A stretch of 64,000 bases of DNA from Azospirillum lipoferum (GCF_024170005.1 NZ_JALJXJ010000009.1:124001-188000); one strand, 5' to 3'. Counted from the first letter of the stretch, positions 44,914 to 55,157 are shown. Made by a program: numbers and translations. Notes: generated by a model not told the origin, from the sequence alone.

Positions 44914-46716
44914 ATGAAGCTGTCTGTCAGGAAAACAATCTTTGTCATGGCGCCACTCCTGATTGCCGCTTTTTCCGCCAACATCCTGTCATTCTTTCTT
45001 TTAAGCAAAGCAAACGAATCCCTGACGGCTGCACAGGCGACAAGATACAATTCATATTTGCTGGCCGATGAACTTCGGCAAAGCTCCGATGATTTGACAC
45101 GGCTCGCCCGCACCTATGTCGTCACCGGCGATGCCAAATACGAAACCCAGTATTGGGATGTGCTCGCCATCCGCAACGGGCAGAAGCCGCGCCCACTGGC
45201 CTACCACCGCATCTATTGGGATTTCGTCGCCGCATCCGGCACCAAGCCGCGCGCCGACGGGCCGACGGTCCCGCTCCAGACCCTGATGGAGCAGGCCGGC
45301 TTCACCGCGGCCGAGTTCGGAAAACTCAAGCAGGCCCAGGCCAATTCCGACGGCCTGGTTCAACTCGAAACCAAGGCGATGAACGCGGTCAAGGGACAGT
45401 TCGACGACGGGCGCGGCAACTACACCGTCAAGAAGGACCCCGATTTCGAACTCGCCCGCAACCTGATGCATTCGAAGGAATACCACGCCTTCAAATCGCA
45501 GATCATGGCCCCGGTCGACGAATTCTACGTCCTGCTGGAACAGCGCACGCAGGGGGCGATCGACGCCGCGGAACGGAACGTGGCCTTCTACCACATGGTC
45601 ACCGTGACGACGCTGGCCCTGCTGGGCGTCATCCTGGCTCTGGCCGGCTGGATCCTGATGGTGAGGGTCTCCTCCCCGCTCCACGCCCTGAAGGTCGCCA
45701 TGAACCGCCTGTCCCGCAACGAGCATGGCGTGTCCATCCCCTTCCTTGAAAGGAGCGACGAGATCGGCGAGATGGCGCGCGCCACCGACATCTTCAAACG
45801 CGGTCTGGAGGAGGCCGAGACGGCCCGTTCCACCCAACAGGAGCGGGACCGGCTCCAAGAGGAGGAGAAGCGGCGGACGATGGCCAGGCTGGCCGACGAG
45901 TTCGAGGCGTCGGTGTCCCGCATGGTGGCCGAGGTGCGCGCCGCCACCGGCAGCGTTCAGGAGAATGCGCGCAACCTGTCCACCACCGCCCAGGACGCGT
46001 CCCGCCAGTCGGACACGATGTCGGCAGCCGCCCTCCACACCACGACGAATGTCGAGGGTGTGGCGGCGGCGGCGGAGCAGCTGGCCGCTTCGGTCGCCGA
46101 GATCGCCCGTCAGGTGTCCAGCGCCTCCTCGGTCGCCAGGGATGCGGTGAGCGAGGCCAACAGCACCAACGAAAGCGTGAAGGGGCTCGCCGCCACGGCA
46201 CAGCGCATCGGCGACGTGGTCAACCTGATCCAGGTGATCGCCAGCCAGACCAATCTTCTCGCCCTCAACGCCACCATCGAGGCGGCCCGTGCCGGCGAGG
46301 CGGGCAAGGGCTTCGCCGTCGTGGCGAGCGAGGTGAAGAATCTCGCCAACCAGACCGCCAAGGCGACGGAGGACATCCAGGCCCAGGTCAGCGCCATCCA
46401 GGAGGAGACCGCCCAGGCCGTTCAGGCCATCGACGGGATCACCCGGACCATCGGCAACATCTCGAACATCACCGTGGCCGTCGCCTCGGCGGTGGAGGAG
46501 CAGGGCGCCGCGACCCAGGAGATCACCAGGAACGCGCAGGAGGCCGCCCGCGGCACGCGGGGCGTGTCCGACACTGTCGACGGCGTCACCGACGCGGCCA
46601 ACCGCACGCGGCGCTCCGCCGACACGCTGCTGGCCGCCGCCGACACCCTGTCGAACCAGAGCGCAGCACTGAGCGGGGAAGTCGACGCCTTCGTCCGCAA
46701 GGTCCGGCAGCCCTGA
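44914..46716 (+). CDS. Methyl-accepting chemotaxis protein
   Basis: A 600-residue inner-membrane chemoreceptor. The first membrane segment is near residues 8-32 (IFVMAPLLIAAFSANILSFF). A periplasmic helical sensor of about 190 residues follows, then a second segment near 228-250, a HAMP region and a cytoplasmic signalling coiled coil. The core hairpin is LLALNATIEAARAGEAGKGFAVVASEVKNLA. There is no C-terminal CheR pentapeptide. The sensed ligand is unknown. An ATG with GAGGAGCCG upstream starts it. Confidence 0.93.
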   Translation: MKLSVRKTIFVMAPLLIAAFSANILSFFLLSKANESLTAAQATRYNSYLLADELRQSSDDLTRLARTYVVTGDAKYETQYWDVLAIRNGQKPRPLAYHRIYWDFVAASGTKPRADGPTVPLQTLMEQAGFTAAEFGKLKQAQANSDGLVQLETKAMNAVKGQFDDGRGNYTVKKDPDFELARNLMHSKEYHAFKSQIMAPVDEFYVLLEQRTQGAIDAAERNVAFYHMVTVTTLALLGVILALAGWILMVRVSSPLHALKVAMNRLSRNEHGVSIPFLERSDEIGEMARATDIFKRGLEEAETARSTQQERDRLQEEEKRRTMARLADEFEASVSRMVAEVRAATGSVQENARNLSTTAQDASRQSDTMSAAALHTTTNVEGVAAAAEQLAASVAEIARQVSSASSVARDAVSEANSTNESVKGLAATAQRIGDVVNLIQVIASQTNLLALNATIEAARAGEAGKGFAVVASEVKNLANQTAKATEDIQAQVSAIQEETAQAVQAIDGITRTIGNISNITVAVASAVEEQGAATQEITRNAQEAARGTRGVSDTVDGVTDAANRTRRSADTLLAAADTLSNQSAALSGEVDAFVRKVRQP

Positions 46717-46732
46717 GCGGCAGCGGGGCCGG

Positions 46733-48508
46733 CTATCGCGGGATGAGCGGCCAGAACAGGGCGATGGCCGCCGTTCCGATGATCACCACCATGATCGACA
46801 GCGGCAAGCCCAGCCGCCAGTAATCGCCGAAACGGTAACCACCCGGCCCCATCACCAGCGTGTTGCACTGATGGCCGATCGGGGTGAGGAAGTCGCAGCC
46901 CGCCCCGATCGCCACCGCCATCAGGAAGGCGTCGGGGCGCAGCCCCAGATGGGTGGCGAGGCTGGCACCGATCGGCGCCATCACCAGCACGGTCGCGGCA
47001 TTGTTCAGGAAGGGCGTTACCGCCATCGCCGCCACCATGATCATCGCCAGCGCCCCCACCGGCGGCAGGCCCTGCGCCGCCTGCGACAGGAAGCCGGCGA
47101 TCAGCTCGGTGCCGCCGGTGGTGCGCAGGGTCTCGCTGACCGGGATCAGCGATCCCAGAAGCACCAGGATCGGCCATTCGATCGCCTCGTAGGCATCGCG
47201 CAGGCTGACCACCTTCAGCGCGGTCATCGCCACCGCCGCCCCGAAGAAGGCGAGGGCGACCGGCACCAGCCCGGTGGCGACCAGCGTGACGGTCAGACCC
47301 AGCACCGCAACCGCCACCGCCCGCTTCGGCGTTCGGCCGATGGCGAGGTTGCGTTCGGCCAGCGGCAGGCAGCCCAGCTCGGCCAGCGTGTCGGACACCG
47401 CGGCCTGCCGGCATTGCAGGACCACCAGATCGCCCGATTGAAGGCGGACCCGGCGAAGCCGCTGGCGGATCGGCCGGCCGCGACGGCTGAGCGCCAGCAG
47501 GTTGGCGCCGAACCGTTCGCGCAGGTTCACCTCCTCGATGCTGCGGCCGATCATGGCGGAGCGCTGTTCCACCACCGCCTCGACCACGGCGATGTCGTCC
47601 TCGTTCTCAACCCCCTCCTGGTCCTTGTCGTGCATCATGCGCAGGCCGGCGCGCTTGACCAGATCGGCCAGCGCCGTGGTGTCGCCCTCCAGCACCAGGA
47701 TGTCGCCGGCGAACAGCACCCAATGGCCCGACGGGACATAGCGGCGGTAATTCTCGCGCACGATCGCGGCGACGGTCACCTCGCTCTCGCCGAAGGATTC
47801 CAGCTCCGCCACGGTGCGGCCGACGAACTGGGAGCCGGTGGGCAGCCGGGCCTCCGCCGTATAGTCGTCGATGTTGAAGGCGGGGCCGGCCCCCGCCGCC
47901 CTGCCCTTCGGCAGCAGCCGGTAGCCGACTGTCAGGAAGGCGACGCCGAACAGCGCGATCACCAGCCCGACCGGCGTGAAATCGAACATGTGGAAGGGCT
48001 CGCCGGTCATCTCCGCCCGCACGCGCGAGACGATGATGTTGGGCGAGGTGCCGACCAGCGTCATCAGTCCGCCCAGCAGCGAGCCGAAGGCCATCGGCAT
48101 CAGCAGAATAGACACCGGCGTGCCGGTGCGCCGCGCCACCTGGAGGGCGATGGGCATGAAGATGGCGAGCGCGCCGATGTTCTTGACGATGGCCGACAGC
48201 ATGGTCACCGCCCCGGCCAGAACCGCCACCTGGGTCCAGACCCCGGTCATCCGCGCGGTCAGCGGGCGCATCGCCGCCTCCACCACGCCCGACCGGCCGA
48301 CCGCGGCGCTGACCACCAGGGCCGAACCGACGATGACGACGATGTCGTCGGAGAAGCCCTGGAACGCCTCTTTGGCCGGCACGATCCCGGCGGCGACCGA
48401 GGTCAGCAGGGCGATCATCCCGACGAGGTCGTAGCGCAGCCGGTCCCAGATCAGCAGCGCGATCACCGCGCCGATGATCCCGAACGATAACATCTGGTCG
48501 ATGGTCAT
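46733..48508 (-). CDS. SLC13/DASS-type anion transporter with two RCK_C domains
   Basis: A 591-residue inner-membrane transporter. Several membrane segments in each half flank a central cytoplasmic pair of TrkA-C (RCK_C) domains (about residues 195-385; FNIDDYTAEARLPTGSQFVGRTV). Transport motifs LVGTSPNIIVSRV and FLTPIGHQCNTLVMG resemble the sodium:sulfate/dicarboxylate symporters. The substrate is probably an anion such as sulfate, though this branch is poorly characterised. The ATG at 48508 is chosen by alignment. Confidence 0.9.
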   Translation of the reverse strand: MTIDQMLSFGIIGAVIALLIWDRLRYDLVGMIALLTSVAAGIVPAKEAFQGFSDDIVVIVGSALVVSAAVGRSGVVEAAMRPLTARMTGVWTQVAVLAGAVTMLSAIVKNIGALAIFMPIALQVARRTGTPVSILLMPMAFGSLLGGLMTLVGTSPNIIVSRVRAEMTGEPFHMFDFTPVGLVIALFGVAFLTVGYRLLPKGRAAGAGPAFNIDDYTAEARLPTGSQFVGRTVAELESFGESEVTVAAIVRENYRRYVPSGHWVLFAGDILVLEGDTTALADLVKRAGLRMMHDKDQEGVENEDDIAVVEAVVEQRSAMIGRSIEEVNLRERFGANLLALSRRGRPIRQRLRRVRLQSGDLVVLQCRQAAVSDTLAELGCLPLAERNLAIGRTPKRAVAVAVLGLTVTLVATGLVPVALAFFGAAVAMTALKVVSLRDAYEAIEWPILVLLGSLIPVSETLRTTGGTELIAGFLSQAAQGLPPVGALAMIMVAAMAVTPFLNNAATVLVMAPIGASLATHLGLRPDAFLMAVAIGAGCDFLTPIGHQCNTLVMGPGGYRFGDYWRLGLPLSIMVVIIGTAAIALFWPLIPR

Positions 48509-48578
48509 TGGGAGGGGACGCGTCCTTATCCTGTAGTCCGGAGCCGGATCGGACAGGGGAACGCGGATCGTCGTCCGG

Positions 48579-50603
48579 TCAGCGCGCCGAACCCGACGCC
48601 GTCCCGTCTCCACGGCCATTGCCCGACTTGCCGGAGGCCGGCGCCCCCTTGTCGGGGGACCGGGCATCCCGCACCAGCCGGCCGCACTGTGGCTGTTCAT
48701 CACTGCCCGGGTCAAGGAAGGGCAGCACGCCGGCCAGCGGGGTCAGCAGCACGCCGAGCGCCACCGCCGCCGCCCCGCGCGCCGCCGACTCGGTGGGATC
48801 GACGCCGATGTCCGGGTCGCCCAGCGTGCCGCCGACCAGCACCGGGACATGGGTGGCGAAGACCTGCGGCGACTTCGAATCGCCGACGATGCGCAGGTCC
48901 AGCGCCTCGTTGCGCAGGCTGATGCGGCCCTTGCCGGTGACCAGCGTTTCCGGCGTGTCGAGCACCAGCGCCTCGACCTGGGCGATGCCGTTCTGCACCG
49001 CCATGTTGCCGACCAGGCAGTTGAAGGGCATCGGCTTCGACCCGGAGATGACCACCCCCAGCGTCTCCAGGATGTTGGTCTTCAGCCCCTTGACGGCGAG
49101 GCTGGTGACGCGCCCGCCGTCCACCGCGACGCCGATCTTGCCGTCGGAGGTCGCCAGCAGGTCGGCCACCGTCTTGCCGGTGCCGGCAAGCTGGATGCGC
49201 CCGGCCACCGTGCCGCCGATCTGCCCGGCGAAGGAGGTCTCGCTGAAGAAGGCGGAGAGCTTCATGGAACGGATGTCCAGGTTGGTGCGCATCGCCGGCA
49301 CCTTGCCGCTGCCGTCGAGCTGCACCGTGCCGGCGATCCGGCCGCCGCCGATGCCGAGCGTCAGCGGATCGACATGCAGGTCGCCGTTCGCCAGCCTGAC
49401 CTTCATGTCCAGCCCTTCCAGCGGGGCGAAGGGCGCCTCCACCCGCTTGCCGCGCAGGCGGACGTCCATGTCGGTGTTGCGCAGCTTCTCCACCGGGATC
49501 GGCGTCGCCGGGATGACGCGGCCGTTGCCGCGCGTCGGGTAATCGCCGGCGCCGCGGGGCGAGGCGCCGATCAGTCCGGCGAGATCGAGCGCCGCCAGCC
49601 GGTTGGAGGTCAGATCCGCCTTCACCATCGGCCGGTCGCCGCCGGTGTCGACCAGCACGTCGCCGGACAGGTCGCTCTCGCCCACCTTGCCGTTCATGCC
49701 GCGGAAGGTCCAGACCTTGCCCTCTCGCCCGAGATGGCCGGAGATGGAATAGGGCCGCGTCTTCGGCGTCGGGATGCCGACGATGGGGAAGATCTCCGCC
49801 ATGTCGTCGCCGCTGAGCGCCACCGACAGGTCGACGCCCTCCATCTTCACCGGCTCGCCCACCGAGCCTTCGATATGGCCCTTGGTCTTGCCGACGGCGG
49901 CGTCGATCTTCAGCGGGTAGGGCTTCGGGTCGTCGCGCAGGGTGAGCAGCGAGCCGCCCTCCACCGCCAGGGTGAAGGGCTTGCCGGCGAAACTGCCCTT
50001 GCCGTTCAGCTGCACCGTGTCGCTGTCGTTGCCGCCGGTCGCGGTGTTGATGCTGTTGTCGATGTCGATGTCGCTGGTGGGGTCGCGGTAGCGCAGCCGG
50101 CCGTCGGCGATCAGCAGCCGCTCGATCACCGGGATGTCGCCGCGGTCGTCGGGGGTGGCGGCTTCCTTCGCCACCGCCTTCTCGGCATTGGGCGGGCCGA
50201 AATTCCAGTTGGCTTCGCCCTTGTCGTTCTTTTCCAGGATCAGCTTCGGCCCCTGGACCTTCAGCTCCGGCAGTTCCCAGTCGCCGCGCAGCAGCGGCCA
50301 GGGGCGCAGCGTGGCGTCGAGCGCCTGGATCTCCGCCATCGTCCTGTCCTGCGCCCATTCGGCATTGGCGACGCGCAGCCCTTCCAGATGGATGCGGATC
50401 GGGTTGCCGAGATGCACGCGCAGGTCGCCGTCGATGGCGACCTCGCGGTTCAGCGCGGCGGAGGCATGGCGGGCGACAAAGCCGCGGGCGTCGTTCCAGT
50501 CGAACAGCAGCAGCACCGCGCCGATGCCGACGACGACCAGACCGACGAGGCCGAGCAGGCCGTAGCCGATCCATTTCAACACCGATCCCGCACCCGCTTT
50601 CAT
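48579..50603 (-). CDS. AsmA-family protein
   Basis: 674 residues with one N-terminal membrane anchor (IGYGLLGLVGLVVVGIGAVL) and a long beta-rich periplasmic body. The AsmA opening motif is NDARGFVARHASAALNREV, followed by LRVANAEWAQ and LPELKVQGPKLILEKN. AsmA-like proteins span the periplasm and are implicated in lipid transport and outer-membrane biogenesis. The C-terminal 60 residues are low-complexity (SGKSGNGRGDGTASG). GGGGAGGG precedes the ATG. Confidence 0.92.
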   Translation of the reverse strand: MKAGAGSVLKWIGYGLLGLVGLVVVGIGAVLLLFDWNDARGFVARHASAALNREVAIDGDLRVHLGNPIRIHLEGLRVANAEWAQDRTMAEIQALDATLRPWPLLRGDWELPELKVQGPKLILEKNDKGEANWNFGPPNAEKAVAKEAATPDDRGDIPVIERLLIADGRLRYRDPTSDIDIDNSINTATGGNDSDTVQLNGKGSFAGKPFTLAVEGGSLLTLRDDPKPYPLKIDAAVGKTKGHIEGSVGEPVKMEGVDLSVALSGDDMAEIFPIVGIPTPKTRPYSISGHLGREGKVWTFRGMNGKVGESDLSGDVLVDTGGDRPMVKADLTSNRLAALDLAGLIGASPRGAGDYPTRGNGRVIPATPIPVEKLRNTDMDVRLRGKRVEAPFAPLEGLDMKVRLANGDLHVDPLTLGIGGGRIAGTVQLDGSGKVPAMRTNLDIRSMKLSAFFSETSFAGQIGGTVAGRIQLAGTGKTVADLLATSDGKIGVAVDGGRVTSLAVKGLKTNILETLGVVISGSKPMPFNCLVGNMAVQNGIAQVEALVLDTPETLVTGKGRISLRNEALDLRIVGDSKSPQVFATHVPVLVGGTLGDPDIGVDPTESAARGAAAVALGVLLTPLAGVLPFLDPGSDEQPQCGRLVRDARSPDKGAPASGKSGNGRGDGTASGSAR

Positions 50604-50828
50604 CCCCCCGCCCTCCCCGCACCGTCCTCTTCCCTGACAACGGACGAGGGGACGGAACAGCGAGGGCCGCAGCAGGGGATTACCGCAAGAGATCCGGCCA
50701 GACTGTCCGAAGGTGATATATTCCCGTTGCCGCTTATATTGGATTTAACGCAAAATTCAGTATCGCAGCGCCGTAATCGACGACGACCAGACTCCGACAC
50801 CACCCCGCAGCCATGGCCGCAGGATACG

Positions 50829-51932
50829 ATGCGTTCCCTGACCAATTTCGCCCCGTCCACCTTCGAGGAACGCGGTGCCGCCGTGGCCTTCACCACGCCG
50901 GTCCTGGCCCAGACCCGCGTGCGCAAGGACAGCCGCGACCAGCTGGAGGTGCTGGTGCCCAACCTGTCGGAAGGGCGCGGCGTCTATGTGGTTCCATGGA
51001 AGTCGCTGCCGCTGGCCTTCCCGATGACCGTGCATGACCGGATGCTGCACGACCTGATCGCCAAGGCCGACGGCTGCTCGCCCGACGACATCCGCAAGGC
51101 GGTGCTGGAGGCGGCGCGCTGCGGGCTGGCCGGCGGCGGGGCGGTGGCGGCGGCCGAAGCGGCGCTGAGCGACGACGAGGACCAGCGGCTTCTGATCAAC
51201 TATCAGCTGATCGTGGAGGCGCTGAAGGCGGTCGGCCTGGAATCGACGGAGATCCTGCGGGTCGGCCTGACCTCCGCCGAGGGGCAGAAGCTGACGCGCG
51301 ACCTGATGATGAAGGCGGCGCAGCGTCTGGCGCTGGAGCCGACCGAACTCTATGGCCGCATCGCCGAGCTGGCGGTGATGATGGAGGCCATCGGGCTGGC
51401 CAGCTCGCCCAAGCCGGCGCGATTGCGGCGGCTGATGCGCGACCTGAACGGATTCCGCGACAGCATGACCGACTGGGCGACCGACAATGTGTCGGAAGCG
51501 GCCCCGATCGGCGGCTTCTGCGCCGAGGTGGCGGAACACACGGTCAACCATGCCCGCAACGTCATCGGCCAGCTGGATCAGGCGATGGCGTCCTTCGAGG
51601 CGCTGCTGCGCCAGTGGGAGACCAAGCGTCCGCAGATCCGCAAGGCATGCAGCCGGCTGTCCTGGCTGCTCGACGGCTGGGAATATCTGATCCTGCTGTG
51701 GAGCGATGCGCTGACCCAGGACCGCTACACCCAGGACATGGCGGTCCACGACATCTTCCGCGTCATCCCCCTGCTGCCCAAGGACGAGGGCCGCGCCGAC
51801 CAGTCGATGCTGGCCGACCAACTGATCTCCAGCCACAAGCGCTCGGTGCGCGCCTATGTCGACTGGCGCAGCGGGCAGCTGGATGTCGATCTGGTCATGC
51901 GGATCGAGACGATCAAAGGGAAGGCGGCCTGA
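50829..51932 (+). CDS. Hypothetical protein, first gene of an unknown operon
   Basis: 367 residues, cytoplasmic, no signal peptide. The N-terminus holds VFTTPVLAQTR-like and VPNLSEGRGVYVVPWKSLPLAFP segments; the rest is helical (FEALLRQWETKRPQIRKACSRL, WLLDGWEYLILLWSDAL). I do not recognise the family. The ATG is followed 2 bp after its stop by the next gene, so they are co-transcribed and probably co-translated. It is divergent from the AsmA gene. Confidence 0.85.
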   Translation: MRSLTNFAPSTFEERGAAVAFTTPVLAQTRVRKDSRDQLEVLVPNLSEGRGVYVVPWKSLPLAFPMTVHDRMLHDLIAKADGCSPDDIRKAVLEAARCGLAGGGAVAAAEAALSDDEDQRLLINYQLIVEALKAVGLESTEILRVGLTSAEGQKLTRDLMMKAAQRLALEPTELYGRIAELAVMMEAIGLASSPKPARLRRLMRDLNGFRDSMTDWATDNVSEAAPIGGFCAEVAEHTVNHARNVIGQLDQAMASFEALLRQWETKRPQIRKACSRLSWLLDGWEYLILLWSDALTQDRYTQDMAVHDIFRVIPLLPKDEGRADQSMLADQLISSHKRSVRAYVDWRSGQLDVDLVMRIETIKGKAA

Positions 51933-51934
51933 CC

Positions 51935-53248
51935 ATGGAGATGAGGGATCTGGTCGCGCTGGGCGACAAGCTTCTGGACATCGACGAGGCCAAGTTCCGT
52001 CAGGTCGTCACTCTGCTGGAGCAGATGAACGACCATCCCGACATCCAGCGCACCATCGCCGTGATCCGCCCCCGGCTGGTCGAGCTGCGGCTGCACCGCC
52101 GGCCGACCTTGAAGCGGCTGTTCTGCGACCCGTTCGAGGATCTGTTCGAAGCGCTGGGCAAGGCCGATCCGGTGCCGCTCAGCGTGATCGAACGGTCGCT
52201 GATGAACGGCCTGTGGCCGCTGGTGGAGGCGCAGGTCGGCAAGGAGCGGCTGCGTGCCTACCGCCCCGCCCTCCACGACGGGCCGGAGCGCAAGGCGCTG
52301 ACCGACGCCTTCTGGGCGGACTGCGCGGCGGCGGTGGCGAAGATCGCCGAGGGGGCGGTCGCCGGGCATTTCAGCGAAGCGCTCGACCTGCGGATGAATC
52401 CCAGCCGGACGCGGGCGCTGGCCGACATCGCCACCATCCTGTCGATCGCCCCCGAGGTGGCGGAGCTGAAGGCGGCGCTGTCGCCCAAGCCGGTGCCGAA
52501 GCTGCATGGCGACCATGTCGAGGCGATCCAGTCCATCGGCCGCCGGATTTCCCGGGCCAACCCGGAGGCGTTGAAGATTTTCGTGCTGCTGGCCGCCTCG
52601 CGCCTGACCGACCCGTCGGTTCTGCTGAGCGGGCTGTGGGACATGGATCTGGGGCAGAAATCGGCTGATCGTGCCACCCTGTTCATGCAGCTGAGCGGCA
52701 CCGTGGTGGCCCAGATCGAGGACCGTTCCCGCCTCTGGCAGGACACTCAGGCCAGCGACCGCATGGCGGTGGCCGATCTGGCGCTCGACCTCGTCGCCAG
52801 CCTGGACGCCACCCGGACGGCGATGGAGCACAGCCGCAACAAGGAGTTCGACCAGCGGCTGAAGCAGGTCCGCAACTCCGTCCACGCCATGGTGAAGAAC
52901 CAGGTGCTGCAGGACGCCGACGCCGGCATCGTCGCCGCGGTCGGCGCCCTGGACAACGGCGCCATTGGGTCCAGCGAGGGACGCGCGCAGCTGGCTCAGG
53001 CGGAGAACCACGCCCGGGCGCTGCGCAAATGCGCGACCATCGCCGATTCCCTGGGGCTGCGCGGCGAGTTGCGGGAGGTGACGCAGAAGACCACCGCCTC
53101 GCTGACGGAGAAGGCGCAGCAGGCGCTTGGCGGCCCCGCCGGCAACGCCCGCACCGGCTACACCGCCATCCGCATGATCGAGCTGATTGCCGGACCGGCC
53201 GAAGCGAATAAGATCATGGACGGGATCATGAACGGCGGCCGGCGTTGA
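51935..53248 (+). CDS. Hypothetical protein, second gene of the unknown operon
   Basis: 437 residues, soluble, mostly helical. It starts MEMRDLVALGDKLLDIDEAKF and ends with a likely flexible tail (GNARTGYTAIRMIELIAG, NKIMDGIMNGGRR). No catalytic motif is recognised. It begins 2 bp after the previous stop, a strong sign of a joint function. The small HxT-motif gene follows 37 bp later. Confidence 0.85.
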   Translation: MEMRDLVALGDKLLDIDEAKFRQVVTLLEQMNDHPDIQRTIAVIRPRLVELRLHRRPTLKRLFCDPFEDLFEALGKADPVPLSVIERSLMNGLWPLVEAQVGKERLRAYRPALHDGPERKALTDAFWADCAAAVAKIAEGAVAGHFSEALDLRMNPSRTRALADIATILSIAPEVAELKAALSPKPVPKLHGDHVEAIQSIGRRISRANPEALKIFVLLAASRLTDPSVLLSGLWDMDLGQKSADRATLFMQLSGTVVAQIEDRSRLWQDTQASDRMAVADLALDLVASLDATRTAMEHSRNKEFDQRLKQVRNSVHAMVKNQVLQDADAGIVAAVGALDNGAIGSSEGRAQLAQAENHARALRKCATIADSLGLRGELREVTQKTTASLTEKAQQALGGPAGNARTGYTAIRMIELIAGPAEANKIMDGIMNGGRR

Positions 53249-53285
53249 GTTCGTGTCGGCGCCTTGGAGTTCGGGGAGTCGGGTG

Positions 53286-53660
53286 ATGGGATCGGGATAC
53301 AGCGGATGGGAACTGCCGGCGGAGGAGCGTGACCGTCTGCTGGCCCAGGTCCCGCCGCATTACGAGAGGCTGGTCGCCCACCATGTGACCTATCGGTTCG
53401 GTGCCGGCGCGGACGAGCCGCTGCCGACCGCCACCGAGGCCGAGGTGATCGGCTGCGCCGACGACGGCGAAGGGGTGCAGGCGCTGGTCGTCGCCATCGA
53501 CGGTACCAGCGACCGGCCGGACGGCTCCACCTACCACATCACATGGTCGTTGGCGGACGGGCGTCGGCCGGTGGAGTCCAACGACATCATCCACGATTAT
53601 GGCTGGCGCCCGGTGGAACCGGTGACGGTCAGGCTGGTGCCGCGCTATTTCGGGGGGTGA
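53286..53660 (+). CDS. Small protein with two HxT motifs, possible 2H phosphoesterase
   Basis: 124 residues. HVT (residues 33-35, in AHHVTYRFG) and HIT (84-86, in YHITWSL) are spaced about 50 residues apart, as in the 2H phosphoesterase/2'-5' RNA-ligase superfamily; flanking hydrophobic strands fit. The rest is beta-rich. GGGGAG lies 7 nt upstream of the ATG at 53286. It is the third gene on this strand after the two unknowns. The enzymatic call is tentative: the protein is shorter than typical 2H enzymes. Confidence 0.7.
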   Translation: MGSGYSGWELPAEERDRLLAQVPPHYERLVAHHVTYRFGAGADEPLPTATEAEVIGCADDGEGVQALVVAIDGTSDRPDGSTYHITWSLADGRRPVESNDIIHDYGWRPVEPVTVRLVPRYFGG

Positions 53661-53681
53661 TTTGGGGGGTGGGGCGGCGCC

Positions 53682-54584
53682 TCACGGCACCTCCGCCACC
53701 CCTTCCGACGCGACGCCACGCTTCAGGCGCTGCTCGCGGTAGACGATGTAGAGGCCGCTGCCGATGATCAGCGCCGCCCCCACCCCCATGCGGGCGGTCG
53801 GCGTGGTGCCCCAGACGGCGAGGTCGAGCACCACCGCCCACAGGATCGACACATACTGGAACGGCACCACCACCGCGGCGGGGCTGAGTTGCAGCGAGCG
53901 GTTCATCATGGCGTGGCCGGCCAGCGCGGTGACGCCCAGCAGTCCGAGCAGGAAGAAGCCGAGCCAGCCCGGCGCCTCCCAGCTCCAGGGCAGCGTCACC
54001 CCGCCGATCAGCAGGCCGCCGACCATCTGGTTGCCGACCAGCGTCAGGCTGGAGGCGGAGCGCAGGACGCGGGTGGAGATCACGCCGCAGGAGAAGATGA
54101 AGGCGCCGAGCAGCGCCACCAGCGACGGCCACAGGTCGAAGCGGCCGGTCGGGTTCAGCACGATGACGACGCCGAGGAACCCCACCAGCACCGCCACCCA
54201 GCGGCGCCAGCCGACGCTCTCCCGCAGGACCAGCACCGACAGGGCGGTGACGATCAGCGGCGCCGACATGTAGATGGTCATCACGTCGGCCAGCGGCAGG
54301 TAGCCGACCGCCCAGTAGAAGCAGGCGACGTCCACCGTCATCAGCAGCACACGCAGGATGTGCAGCGGCAGCCGGTCGACGGCGAAGACCGCGGCGACAC
54401 CCTCGCGCCAGATCATCGGCGCCAGCACCGCCAGCCCGAACAGGCTGCGCACGGCCAGCAGCATGGCGACCGGATGGTCGGCCACCAGCCATTTGCCGAG
54501 CGCGTCGTTCAGCGTGAAAAGCGTCATCCCGCCCAGCATCATCAGGATGCCGGGGCGGGTGTCGGTCGCGGGGGCCGCGGTCAT
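53682..54584 (-). CDS. EamA/DMT-family transporter
   Basis: A 300-residue inner-membrane protein with ten predicted membrane segments in two EamA repeats (MLGGMTLFTLNDALGKWLV ... LLGVTALAGHAMMNRSL). It likely exports amino acids or metabolites. The start at 54584 gives a clean N-terminus; longer upstream frames are non-coding. The substrate is unknown. Confidence 0.9.
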   Translation of the reverse strand: MTAAPATDTRPGILMMLGGMTLFTLNDALGKWLVADHPVAMLLAVRSLFGLAVLAPMIWREGVAAVFAVDRLPLHILRVLLMTVDVACFYWAVGYLPLADVMTIYMSAPLIVTALSVLVLRESVGWRRWVAVLVGFLGVVIVLNPTGRFDLWPSLVALLGAFIFSCGVISTRVLRSASSLTLVGNQMVGGLLIGGVTLPWSWEAPGWLGFFLLGLLGVTALAGHAMMNRSLQLSPAAVVVPFQYVSILWAVVLDLAVWGTTPTARMGVGAALIIGSGLYIVYREQRLKRGVASEGVAEVP

Positions 54585-55157
54585 GGACAACTCTCGGGGG
54601 TTGTTTAACGCGTGAACCGCAGGAGTCGCAGGCTGAAGACCGCGATCGGACCTGTGGGCGAGCGATATTGCGGGAATGGCGGTCGAACGCAACCCCTGCC
54701 TGAGGGACGGGAGCGATGACGAATGGGCACTGGCGCGTGCCGACTGACGCCGGTGCGCCCCGAGCAAGGCGGGGCACCGCCTTTCTTCCCGTCCCGAGCC
54801 TGACCGCGGAGATCGTTCCAGGGCGACACCGCAGGTTTTCGCCGCCGTGGAACAAAATATCTGCGCCACGAAATTATCATCCAAGATTATGGAGCATTCG
54901 GTTGCGGGCTCAGACGCTTTCTTACAGATGACCGCAAAATAGACGGATATCCCTCCAGATTTCGGAAATATCAACGAGATGAATCAATGATCATCCGGAT
55001 ATGACTTATTAACTACTCTTTAATTTTGCGCTCAGAATACTTCACAAAACCTTCTACCGAAAACACCAACTGAAGTTTGTTTTCTTCTGTTTCTACTATC
55101 ACAAGATGCAAAACCACCAACGCACTCTTGGCGTATGGATTGGGAGAGGATGAGACA
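54585..55157. other. AT-rich intergenic region upstream of the second chemoreceptor
   Basis: About 570 bp, becoming markedly AT-rich from 54840 to 55140. It holds the rightward chemoreceptor promoter and the leftward EamA promoter. No gene, tRNA or repeat recognised. Confidence 0.45.
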
